Assembly: GCA_009192285.1 (NCBI GenBank)
Contig: CM018604.1
Coordinates: forward strand, 868,001-932,000
DNA from: Morchella semilibera
Lineage: Eukaryota > Ascomycota > Pezizomycetes > Pezizales > Morchellaceae
DNA: 64,000 bases
Reading direction: 5' to 3'
Position 1 is the stretch's first letter. The number at the start of each line of letters is the position of its first letter. The notes beneath the pieces are model-generated. The model saw only the letters and a program-made list of their open reading frames with translations. It was not told the DNA's origin and searched no databases. Positions 37,558-47,951 of the stretch are shown one piece after another. A program made the position numbers and the translations under genes.

Positions 37558-38095
37558 CTACTAGTCAAGAGTAGCATACACCACATGTGCATAGATTACC
37601 ATGCTGTACTGCATGCTCGTAATTGTATCTCATTTGCTACCATATGGTTTCCATCTTGGCTGAGGGGTGTCGGGCTGGTCCGAATCAATAAAGCAATAAG
37701 AACGGGTAAGTACAGACCAGAGACACGATTTTTCTGACAGTAGGAAAGTCAGACCAAACACAAATACTTGAAGCAGCGCCTTTTCTTTTTGTTGTGCACG
37801 TCGTTCTCTCTCAGTAAGGACATACATACATACTTACATTGATCCTTTTTTTACCTCTGGGTTCAACCCCTGTTATCCGGGTTCTAAGAAAGCAGCACTG
37901 GCAGCAGCAGCAGCAGACCTGCTCAGCTTCGTCCAGTCACATAGTCACCCAGTCACTTCGAATAGTCACTCGGTCAGTCACTCGTTGGCCTGCCTGGAAA
38001 GGGAACAGTCCAGTTCAGTTAGAACCCCTCCTCCTCATGCTGTTTTTTGGTGTTGGTTGTAGTGATTTTGATCCTACTTCCTCTTGATCTTATTC

Positions 38096-38141
38096 TTTTT
38101 TTTTTTTTTTTCCTCTTCCTCTTCCTCTTCCTCTTCCTCTT
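38096..38141 (+). repeat. T-run plus CTTCCT hexamer tract
   Basis: A 15-16 base T run is followed by five copies of a CTCTTC-type hexamer. It lies about 1 kb upstream of the Sfp1-like start within a generally pyrimidine-rich stretch, as is common in fungal promoters and leaders. Confidence 0.6.
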
Positions 38142-39161
38142 CTACTGCTGCTTCCCATCTATACAACTTGCACTTTATTACTTTTCTCTTCCCTCTCCTA
38201 ATCATCGTTATTACTATCGCCAGTAGGTATTACCAACGCCTTCATCTCCGTTGCCGGCTCGATCAAACACGCGCTTGTGTGTGCGACACCACCAATCCAG
38301 CCCAGCCAGCCAACGCTCAAAATAATTTACACCAGCAGCAGCGCTGTCTAACAACAGTGTCTTAATAACTGACAGAGGCGACTGTGATCCATCTGCCCGC
38401 CCCACCCCACCCACCCATCATCATAGGAATAGTCAAACACCATCCAGCTCCTCTTCTCTCCCTCCTACTCCTCTTCCACTTTTAATATACTGCTTCCCCC
38501 ATTCTCCTCCTCCTTCTACTTCTGTTCCTATATCCTCCTTTATTTTTGAGCCACATTAGCTGTACACTATACACACTTTCCGGCTACCACCCCGCCGACC
38601 GATCTTGCCTAGTCATCCCCGAGGCCTCATCCTAGCCCGCCGCACTAGTGGGACTGCTTGTTAATAACGTCAACCGGACGTCCACCTTCTTACAAACATA
38701 TCTTGATACGAGTAGCCAAAGTAGCCCCCCCCCCCCTCCCCCCAATCCCTCCAGTACTTAGTACGCCACCACCACCACCACCACCTGAACTCTCTACCTC
38801 CTCCTCCTCCTCCTCCATTCCTCTCCTCATATCCTCATTGATTAAAACCCCCCTCCTCAGGGCTAAAGATAATTCTCTTTGAACTCCTTGCCCTCCTCAT
38901 ATTTTTCCCCCAAATAACTGTCATATTTATTCTTAGAATATTGACGTTTCCTGTCTCACATTGTGCTTCAGTTAAATCAGCTTTCAACGCCAATACCCTA
39001 AAATATCGCCCATCACGGATTTCTTTAGAACACCGTCATTGAGCCCTTCCCGCTCTAACGAGAGCTATAACACAACCCGTTTCTCTACACCATATCCTCG
39101 CCACGCACAACCAACGCCTCCGAGGACAGTAACATCAACACCGGAACCAAAGTTCGATAAG

Positions 39162-40985
39162 ATGCCCGCCCCAATTGATATTACCTCTCGGCCTCGTCCG
39201 CACCAGGCCAAATCAAATCTTACCAGTCAGCTTCGTGCTGCTGGGGAAGCTTACTCAGGCTACCCAATGGAGCCTGTCGGGGCTCGCAGTGGTAGTATTT
39301 CACAAAATAACGCAATTCTGTCTAATAAACTGAGGCGCGAAAGTATGGTAAACGGTGATATGGCACGAAGTTTAATGGGCGGCGGAATGAGCTGGGGAGG
39401 CGTCAGTGTTGGGAGTTGGATACGCGATGAGTACGTATATATATCTTATTTTTTTTTTACCCCACCAGGAATTTCCCGGGAATGTTGCGACCGTATTACT
39501 ACTTGACCTTCCCAGTATTATCTTTAATAGTTCTGCATGATACCCATGACCAGCATGACAATTCCCCACTTGCGTCACACTCATTTTGAACCATTCGGTT
39601 TCAGTGCTATGGAGCTTCAATTTCTTAAAACTAGTGCTTAAATTTCTAACATGCCTAACAGTATTATCATGGCCGGAACATCACCCTTTACATTCGGATC
39701 GCCATCATTTCATTCTTCATCATATCTCCCAAAGCTCGAGGCTGATTTCTGCCGGGATTTCTCTTGCTGCGGTCTTCCGCTTCCATCTCTCCATGATCTT
39801 CTCAGGCATTACGAGGAGCACCACGCCCAACAATCTGGAACGGTATGTCGCGATGAAAATGGACCCACAGGCAGTGACTTACCTCAACAGCATCAACAGC
39901 AGCAGCAGCAGCAACACCCGAGACCACAACAGCAAAATGCTGCCGGAATGACTAGTCCTATCAGTGGAATGGGTGGGATTCAATTAGGTCTAATGCAGCG
40001 GATACAGCAGCAACGCCAGCAAGAGGAAAATGATGCGAAAGAGGAAGACGAGGAACAGGATAGTGAGGTTGCCGGTGATATGGAAATGGATGATGACGAT
40101 ATGACTCCTCCACCTGCCCCGCTCACCCCTCAAAACCATAACCAACATACCTCATACCCCCCAACTCCTACAACCCACAGTCAACCATCATACCAGAGCA
40201 CTCCAAATTTGGTGCATGCCCAACCTTCGGGTCTTGGGCAGAAGGCATCACATTTCTCGCCGGAATCTTCTGTCCCCGGTACTCCGCATGCCATGGATCA
40301 GCACGAGTACGGTTTCCCGCAGAACAACACCCAGGGAAATCAGCAGAATATTCATATTCCAACTACAGACTACTACGAACTTGCAACTGGCAACATTGAA
40401 TTATGTATCAACGAGCCAGCCAAGACACTCTTCAGCCCCGGGGGAGTTGCAATGGGTGGTTACACCTCACAGTACCAGCACATGATTAGTGCTGCTAATG
40501 GTGGGTGGCACAATACTCTAAAAGGTGGTGGCTGCAGAATACTGACAAATCATAGGCAATCTCCTACCTCAAGAAGATAAGCCCTTCAAATGCCCAGTAA
40601 TAGGCTGCGAAAAGGCATACAAGAACCAGAATGGATTAAAGTACCACAAAGCGGTATTTATCCCACTTTTGTTCCGCGCTACATAGATTTGCTGACATTT
40701 CTTTAGCATGGACATGCCAATCAGCAGCTTCATGATAACGCTGACGGTACCTTCTCAATTCTTAACCCGGAAACCTCCACACCATACCCAGGTACTGTGG
40801 GCATGGAAAAGCAAAAACCTTATAGATGCGAATACTGCGGGAAGCGTTACAAGAACTTGAACGGATTAAAATATCACAGATCTCACACTACTCACGGGGG
40901 ATTGACTATACAAGCTGGTCAGCCAGTTGTGGCGGTTGCCGGGGTGATCAACCCAGATGACCCAATGAACTTAGGCATAGTATGA
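39162..40985 (+). CDS. SFP1: Sfp1-like C2H2 zinc-finger transcriptional regulator
   Basis: This is the filamentous-fungal counterpart of split-finger protein Sfp1, a nuclear activator of ribosomal-protein and growth genes. Exons 39162-39430, 39662-40500, 40556-40653 and 40707-40985 give 494 residues with consistent phases; introns are 231, 55 and 53 bp. The conserved block SVGSWIRDD-IIMAGTSPF spans the first intron. A C2H2-like finger lies near residues 119-142 (FCRDFSCCGL...HYEEHH). The paired fingers FKCPVIGCEKAYKNQNGL and YRCEYCGKRYKNLNGLKYH lie near 379-405 and 438-463, separated by about 30 residues, the split-finger trait. Gln-rich and acidic stretches sit between. The start is uncertain: 39162 is the first in-frame ATG, yet the frame is open and family-like back to about 38975 (LSPSRSNESYNTTRF), so an upstream exon probably supplies the true start. 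The 1 kb leader is pyrimidine-rich. Confidence 0.88.
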
Positions 40986-42787
40986 TCTACAGCGCCCCAC
41001 CAGCCCTTAGAGCTCATCTTTCCTTTGTTTCTCCGGGTGAAGCTTTCTTACTCTTCCGGGCTTCCGCTTAATTTCTTTTTATGGGTGGTAGTATTTCTGG
41101 TTTAACTGTTACCTCCTTTTCTTTTCGGTATTTTGGGGTTTACATTTCTTCTTTTGTATTTCTTCTCTTGGGGATTATCGGTTTAGTGTTTGGGACCCTT
41201 CGTTTCATGGGAATGGCAGCTTCACCCCTTATGGTAAAGTCATATACCCCCATGTTCCTTTTTTTCCTTCCTAAGTATGGGAGCGGAGGGGCCTTTTCTA
41301 TTCCATGAAAAACGACACAAGGTCACATTATGGGGCAAAAAAAAATGGTAAAAGGAATATTCGGAAAATTGGTTTTTCTTTCTAAAGTTGGTTTTGTGTT
41401 CTGGATTATATTCCTTTTGTTTTCTATTTCGTTTTTGTTTTTGTTTATGGTTATGGTTGCGTTTTGCAGGAGGGGGTTATCGTTTCTTGGCGCCTTTTGG
41501 TTTTTTGGTTTATTTCAGCTAAGTTAAATATTGGGGAGACAGTTCATGATAGGTTTATGATGGATATGATGTTGTATGCCTTGGTTGGAAGTTGAATTGT
41601 GTCTTCTATCGAAAGATTTAAAAGTTATCTTGTTTTGGGGGTTTACTTATATATTGTACTATTTTCGTTTTCCTTCTTCATTTTTCTTGTCTATTTTTAC
41701 GCTGCCCTCTCGCCCCTCATCAATCACTCCATTAACAGCTTGGTTTCTTACACCCGTCTATACCTATTCTTCAGTTTTCAGATTCACTGCCTTTGTGATG
41801 ATCGGTCATTACTATACCCTCTTTCACAAGTTTTTCCTCTTTTCCCCTTTTTTTTTTTCTTTCTCTTTTTTCGGGGATGGGGCTTATCCTTTGATTTTAT
41901 ACTCTTATCGATCATTAGCGGACTACTACTTTTCTACAATTGCTATCTCATATATAGGGGTTATTATTCCTTATTTCCTTGCTGTATGTGCGCGTGGGTT
42001 TTTCTATTCTATTGTTTGAGTTTATTTATACACTATTGGTTCATTAGTATTTCTGGGCAATTCCTCCCTGGATAGACTACCGGTAATAATAAACTACCTA
42101 CATTGAGGATACTGAATTATTGTACCTACCATAATCGGAGATCTCCGTTCGCGGACGTTGGCTAGTTGTTGAATGGCGCACTTTCCCCCTAATGTATGTA
42201 CGATGATGGCGATGCATAACTAACCCCCCCTGTGCCCTGGCCATGGGAGAGGAGGAAGGAGAAGGAGGGAGGGGGGGGAGGATCCCTTCTCTGTTTTGAG
42301 AGTTCTTTTCCTTCTAGAGCCGTTTACCGTTCCGACTTGCTAGGGTTGCTGTTGTTTTTGACCTGCCTTAATGATCTCGGGGAATCGGCGAGCCAGTAAA
42401 ATAGATACAGTACTGTCTGTCTGTAGTAATAGATAGAGAGAGGGTAGGAAGTACCTACTATAACTTACTCTACTTCTGGATCAGTAGGAGTAGGGTAGTT
42501 ACTACATGTATGCAATGCATAAGTATGCTGGCAGCATATGTACCTACCATGTACGTGGTTGAGGTTGAGATGGTTGGTTGTCGGTGGTCGCTAGTTGTTG
42601 TTGCAGCTCACTAGCTAGGTGGTGAATCCTTAGAAGCAGGACGCCCATAGCGGGGGGGGGGGAGGGAAGGTGGGAGTATTCTACGAGTTCTATGGTATGG
42701 TGATCACTCACTCTCTCACCGCCCTCTAACTCTCTTACCAGTGTCACTCGCCCCCCCTTTCCCAGGACTGAAACCACTCTATCCTAC

Positions 42788-42811
42788 CTGCTGCTGCTGC
42801 TGCTGCTGCTG
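42788..42811. repeat. (CTG)8 microsatellite
   Basis: Eight tandem CTG units, followed after a G by further CTG copies, lie in non-coding DNA. Confidence 0.8.
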
Positions 42812-43267
42812 GCTGCTGCTATCACTCGCGTTTATTTTTGGGTGGCTTATCGATAAACATACGTGTGCCTTAGCCTAGATAACCGGGCGGATTCTATTCT
42901 CCCCGTTGAAAGGAACCCGTCCTCTCCCCCCTCCCCCTCCCCCTCCCCTCCCCTCCCCTCTCTTCTCTCTTTCCCTGTTGGCTCGGCGATCAGATACCGT
43001 TACCTCTCTTCTCTACTATTATAGGAATAGATAAATTAAATGTTTTAGTTTTGAACTGCCTTTTAATGCTCGACCGGCAGAGAGAGAGCGGGATTGATGA
43101 CGATCCTCATCGTCATTACGGGATGATCGTCCCCTTCATCGCGTTCGGGGCACAGGTAAACGAAAAAAAAAAAAAAAGAAATTCCGTCAGGGGAGTGGGG
43201 GATGTTGTCGGCGAAGACGGGCGGGGAGGGTTTGGACTTGAAGACCTTCGGGTCGGTAACCCGGGGG

Positions 43268-43314
43268 TGAGGTTGGGGGTTGGGGGTTGGGGGTTGGGGG
43301 TTGGGGGTTGGGGA
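43268..43314 (+). repeat. G-rich minisatellite, (TTGGGGG)n
   Basis: Six tandem 7-bp TTGGGGG-type units follow a GGGGG run. Successive G5 runs separated by TT fulfil the pattern for a stable G-quadruplex on the plus strand. The unit resembles a telomere-type repeat but differs from the usual fungal TTAGGG. Confidence 0.8.
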
Positions 43315-43647
43315 GGAGAGGTGGTTCGAGATGATTTGCCCGCGGCCGTCCGTTGCCTTGTCTTGCTGCCTGCTTCCTAACCTAGCCGCCGACTCTGAAT
43401 ACATGTAGGTAAGTATTAATTGGAGAGCGGTTACGCTTGGAGACAATTCGAAAAAACCAATCGAACCCTTTCAACTTGCAGCTTTACGGAATGTCAAATG
43501 TGCTGGAAAGATTCGGCCGGGACTTGCCGGGGGGGCCCTCTCCATCATGATGATGAAACGTTACCCCAGAAAGAGCCTATCTCACACACATTCTAAAAAG
43601 CAATGTATGTTTGACAGCGACGGCCACCAAGTTCTGCGCAGGCTAGG

Positions 43648-43680
43648 TGATGATGATGATGACGATGACGATGACGATGA
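43648..43680. repeat. GATGAT/GATGAC simple repeat
   Basis: A run of GAT units changes to GATGAC units over about 33 bp in non-coding DNA. Confidence 0.75.
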
Positions 43681-45572
43681 GGGGGGGAAGGGTAGGGCGT
43701 AAGAGAAGTGATCACGGCTCATTCTTTCTTTCCCTCTCTGTCTCTCTTGCAGCTCACTGTGGTTGGAAGGTTTTTGGGACGTGACATCGTAAGATAGAAA
43801 TATGGTTATCTGCAAACATTACTTGGCTTTCCCATAGACAAAACTACAATACATGTCGTTACTTGCTTGGCATAGCTACTACATAAGGAGGTGGATCATA
43901 TAAGGATATTCATATTCCCTTCTCGGACAGAACAGCGAGTGATATTTTGTGATATATTCCGTCAACGATATTGCGATATACCGAAAACTTGCCAAGAAAA
44001 AAGAACACATTTCCGAGGAGGATATGAAACGGCGCAACTCCCACCCCCCTTTTTTCCACTCAACGACAAATTAAAAGAAAAAAAAGTTATTTAGAATAGA
44101 TCTGGATGGGATGGATGGATGGAGGGGGAGGGGCTTTTTTTTTTTTTGTTATCATAGATAACGATAAGGCATTGGGCGTGCGTCCCCGTCGTCGCGCACG
44201 GATGAGAATCTGTGCTGTGCGTGTAACTCTAAATGCGCGGCTCTACATATGTATGCGGCTCTAAACTTTATGTAAGCCACAGTTACTCTAACAGTAGGGT
44301 ATGTAGGCAATTAAAAATAATAAAAATAATAATATAATGAGACTGTGCGCAACTATTCTAGATGGGTACTAAATCGGCCTAGTTTAAAAAGTGCAATTAG
44401 TGGGAGGGATTCTTTTCCGGAAGCTTCATCATTTCTTCCATGCGTGGCTAGCAATATTGTACATATGCTGTTTTCATAATGATCGTCCAGTGTTGAAAAA
44501 AAGCCCGTGGACGACAAACCCCCCCGGAGTTGCGTTGCGGCTATGTGCCGAAAGTTAGATATGTAACGAGGCAGGGCCCACTTTTCAGCCACTCAGGTTC
44601 TCCTCAGTCCCTGCCCCGCCACCAGCGCTCATCGAAAGGGGTGCTGTCCCTGCTTGTCACGAGATCTTCAGGAAACCTGGATCTACCCTACATATTCCTG
44701 TTTTTTTGGCTTCATAGCCTAACCCGTATCCAGCGATGTTTACTGAGATCCCACGGAATACCAAATAGAGCGCCGCGGCGGCGATCAAGGGAGAGAGGGG
44801 GGGCCATCAATAAACTGGCGTTTCTTATAAGTTGGATAGGCGCGTTATTAATATATGTCCGACTATACAAAATAGATACATGATTTACTAAAGTATTGCG
44901 ACAACTGCGATTATCAGTCATTATATAGCCCGTATCTACCAGCATCTTGCGATCATTAATATCCGACCATGTTCAAAGCATCTTGGGCGCATTTAGCCAA
45001 TATAGGTGACCAAATTGAAGGGCTAGAGACGTTGAAAGATCGCGGCGAGTATCGTTGCCACAGATCCTGCTAGCTTAGCGTGACAGTCAATCTTCAAAGC
45101 TTCAGGTATTGTTTACTCCTAAAATTATATCTAGACAACTAGATAAAACTCTGGGGTCCGTGGGTCCCTAAGCCGCCACCACCCTCGATAGGAATAAATG
45201 GAACCCCTTGACGCGGGTAATTTAAGACATTGAGTTCGTAGTGTAGAATAATACGTTTCTTGGGGCATGTTGGACCCTGAATGGTATGGTTGATCATGAA
45301 GCTGCCGCCCAGAGCTAGGCTAGCAGGCTTTCTAGTACTTTGCTCAGATATCTAAAGTCTAACATCTCAGGCCTGCCCATGTCGAAAAGGAGAGGGGTAG
45401 AAACAAAAATGGAGAGCGAGAAAAAAAAGGAGAAATAAAGAAATTGAAAAACTAAACGAGAGGAAGGTGGGTAAATAATCCCAAACCATATGCACCATCG
45501 TACTCCAGAGAAAATGAAAACAAAAAAGGAATCCTGGTAAAAATAAAATAAAACAAGTAAAAGAATCCCAAA

Positions 45573-47951
45573 CTAAACCTTCGCACCCTCCAAAACCGCC
45601 ATCCTCTGCATGAGCGCAGCACGGTTTTTCTTCACAATACCCATAGCAGCCAGGTCAAACTTCTCTACCACAGGCTGTGGCTCGGCTGTGTCTATAATCT
45701 CGTTCCTGACAATGTCTGCCAAGGATTTCTTGCCCATGTTCTGCTTGGTATTGAGTGCCGGCGTGTCGGCGATAGGAGCTGTCATAGCCCCTGCTGATTC
45801 CACAACCCCAGCGTCCTCAACGACAGCAGCCATCGGCTTAAGAGAAGGCACACTAACGGCACTGGGGGCTGAATTTCTATATGCAAGGGGAATCTTGGGA
45901 AGCTCCGGGACTTGCTCCGCAGCTTCATCCACTTTGAAGGACTGAACGGCGTGGAAAGAGCGGTGCTTGGATGCGTTTAATTGAATCTTCCTTTGATGCC
46001 CTCCGGAAACCTTAACAACAGGTGCTGGCCTTGCATAAGGAACTGGCTTAATGAGGGAGTCTAGCATAACCTCTTTTTTTGACTCTATATCCGAATCCTT
46101 CTTTGCTGCGTCGTTATTGGCGGAAACTGGGTAGTGACGGCGCTGCTTCTGTGCAGGCTGCTCTTCATGCTCAGCTATGAGGTTGTCAATGATCGAAACT
46201 GGCTTTTCGTGATGCTCCTTTCTCTCAGGCTCTATTGTCCTTGGCACCTCAGGCGCTACTTTTGGGGAGGACACAAGTTTGTCGAGGCTATCTTGAACTT
46301 CCTGTGGTATAGCCTGAGACTGGCGGCGGAACTCAGGAAACTCTTTGTGCAGCATCTCATTAAAGACCTTGTCCTCAATCTTGGAAACTTCCACATTCTG
46401 GGTTGTCTCCAATATATCTGGGAATTCTTGATAACACGTCGACTTGATTTCTTCCGCAAGCTGTTCTGCGTATTGAAGGGCAGCCGAATGTGCCCTCGCC
46501 GCAAGCCAGAGCCGCAGTATATTGGAGTCACGTCTGTTTTTGCTGGTATTTGTAGTATCAAGAAAATCGGAGAAGGACTTGCGAGAAGTAGGTGATGAAA
46601 GAACTGCCAACAAGGATTCCTCTGGGTCTTGGGCGGCACTGGTATATGGTGGCCTCTTTACAAGCTCTGGCCCCTGGAGGGGATCAGGTTTATTAAGACC
46701 TGTCTTCTGTCCATATCCCGTTGAAGCTTTGATCTTGACAATCATATCTTCGGTTCTACTTATTGCCCTTTCCATACTCTCAATAGTATCGACGCTCTTT
46801 CTCATGGTGCTCCGTTCAACCTCAAATCCCTTGATAATGTTCAATGTTGAGCCATGTCCTAGTGTTGGTGACTCATCGTCATATCCAGAATTCGAGTCTG
46901 AGATACTCTCGGTTTTCTGAAGGCCTTCACCGGATTCTGTAAGCCGGGATTTTAGGCTTTCATTCCCCGCTGGTGCCCCCTCGTCCTGGCTGTGGCTTTT
47001 GGCGAATGATGCAGTTATACTTCCGAGAAGCTCCTCAACAGACTCCAGTTCACGTCGCATCTCCTTCACATCCTCACCCTCAGAGCTATCATCTGAGAAA
47101 CCACCTTCGTCATCTACCTCTCTCATATTGGTTTCTCTCGCATCTACTTCTCTCTCATCCACTTTTATCCCATCTAATTTCAAGCTTAGGATGTCCTGCT
47201 TGACACCACAAAACGGTTTCAAAAAGCTCCACCGTATTGAATCAACGGGGTCGGCCTCGTGTGCACAGCTACTACTGACAGGACTCTCCTGACCGCTCAT
47301 ATCATCGTCATCCTCACTCCCATCCGTTTTATCCTCATCCTCATCCTCCTCCTGGACATCATGAAGTTTCCAATCCATAATGTGTGGAGCTGGCCGTGAA
47401 GTATCCAAGTCGCTATCCGCATCTACTCCATGGAAGACGAATCCTCGACGCTTGTCCCTTTTGTTTGTAACGTTTAAATCCCTGATCTCACGCTCGCTGA
47501 ATGGTTCAGGCTCCGGTTCCTCGATGATTGTCTCCTCTACGATGATGGGTTCTGGTGCTGAGGAATGCCTTGGTACTGGTTTTCGCTGAATAGTTGATTT
47601 TCTCAGTGGTGGAGTAGCTTCACTACCCGTCACCGTAGTTCCAACATCGGCTCCGGTCCCGAGGTCGTTACCAAGGATGACGCCCATCTTGGCCAGTGAT
47701 CTCAAAGTCTTTCCTTCTTCATCCTGGTGGAGTACTGGGTTTCCTATCATATCTATACGGGCGCTCACAGTGCGACCCCGGCACTCAGCAGATCGCGGAC
47801 TGCTGCGACGGGTTGTGAAGGCTCTTCTTATCGATTTGCCAGTGCGGAAGATGAGCGCTCCTGGGACATCTGGCTGTGGTGGGGGCGGGGGTGGTGGTGG
47901 CCCCGTTGGGAGGGGCTTGGGGTGCAAAGTGGATGCTCGAGCGAGTGTCAT
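45573..47951 (-). CDS. Conserved-looking 792-residue protein of unknown function
   Basis: I do not recognise this protein. It is an intact single exon with ATG at 47951 and a TAG stop at 45573. It opens with a proline run (about residues 18-25) and a basic stretch (GKSIRRAFTTRRSS), followed by two long acidic regions (near residues 195-235 and 280-300). The middle holds DPVDSIRWSFLKPFCGV, and a helical, Leu/Ala-rich segment follows near 480-520 (LRLWLAARAHSAALQYAEQLAEE, quoted here in part as LRLWLAARAHSAALQ). The C-terminal 55 residues (KSLADIVRNEII through AALMQRMAVLEGAKV) look like a short conserved helical module. No membrane segment or signal peptide is seen. Even codon use and absence of stops over 2.4 kb argue that the gene is real; the function is open, with an adaptor or cytoskeletal scaffold only a guess. 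Confidence 0.75.
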   Translation of the reverse strand: MTLARASTLHPKPLPTGPPPPPPPPQPDVPGALIFRTGKSIRRAFTTRRSSPRSAECRGRTVSARIDMIGNPVLHQDEEGKTLRSLAKMGVILGNDLGTGADVGTTVTGSEATPPLRKSTIQRKPVPRHSSAPEPIIVEETIIEEPEPEPFSEREIRDLNVTNKRDKRRGFVFHGVDADSDLDTSRPAPHIMDWKLHDVQEEDEDEDKTDGSEDDDDMSGQESPVSSSCAHEADPVDSIRWSFLKPFCGVKQDILSLKLDGIKVDEREVDARETNMREVDDEGGFSDDSSEGEDVKEMRRELESVEELLGSITASFAKSHSQDEGAPAGNESLKSRLTESGEGLQKTESISDSNSGYDDESPTLGHGSTLNIIKGFEVERSTMRKSVDTIESMERAISRTEDMIVKIKASTGYGQKTGLNKPDPLQGPELVKRPPYTSAAQDPEESLLAVLSSPTSRKSFSDFLDTTNTSKNRRDSNILRLWLAARAHSAALQYAEQLAEEIKSTCYQEFPDILETTQNVEVSKIEDKVFNEMLHKEFPEFRRQSQAIPQEVQDSLDKLVSSPKVAPEVPRTIEPERKEHHEKPVSIIDNLIAEHEEQPAQKQRRHYPVSANNDAAKKDSDIESKKEVMLDSLIKPVPYARPAPVVKVSGGHQRKIQLNASKHRSFHAVQSFKVDEAAEQVPELPKIPLAYRNSAPSAVSVPSLKPMAAVVEDAGVVESAGAMTAPIADTPALNTKQNMGKKSLADIVRNEIIDTAEPQPVVEKFDLAAMGIVKKNRAALMQRMAVLEGAKV

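Larger units (their letters stand above)
29859..39161. other. Gene desert, 9.3 kb
   Basis: I see no recognisable coding region over this length in either strand; open frames are short and resemble no family. It holds a tRNA-derived SINE-like element (about 30822-30983), a T/A homopolymer junction near 33207-33242, a hairpin at 37531-37557 and several C or G runs (30652-30664, 36875-36887, 38725-38736). The last kilobase (about 38000-39160) turns pyrimidine-rich and is the likely leader of the Sfp1-like gene. Old transposon remnants are possible, but I could not identify reverse transcriptase or transposase motifs. Confidence 0.55.
40986..45572. other. Intergenic region, 4.6 kb, between convergent genes
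   Basis: No gene is recognisable. The part from 41000 to 42070 is very T-rich and yields long hydrophobic open frames that I reject. Simple repeats cluster here: a C/T tract near 42918-42960, a CTG run at 42788-42811, a G-rich minisatellite at 43268-43314, and a GATGAC tract at 43648-43680. Confidence 0.55.

Noticed and set aside
41576-42075. Two overlapping 147- and 158-codon plus-strand open frames rich in Phe, Leu, Ile, Tyr
   Set aside because: They arise from T-rich DNA downstream of the Sfp1-like gene; hydrophobic low-complexity translation in two overlapping frames, no family resemblance.
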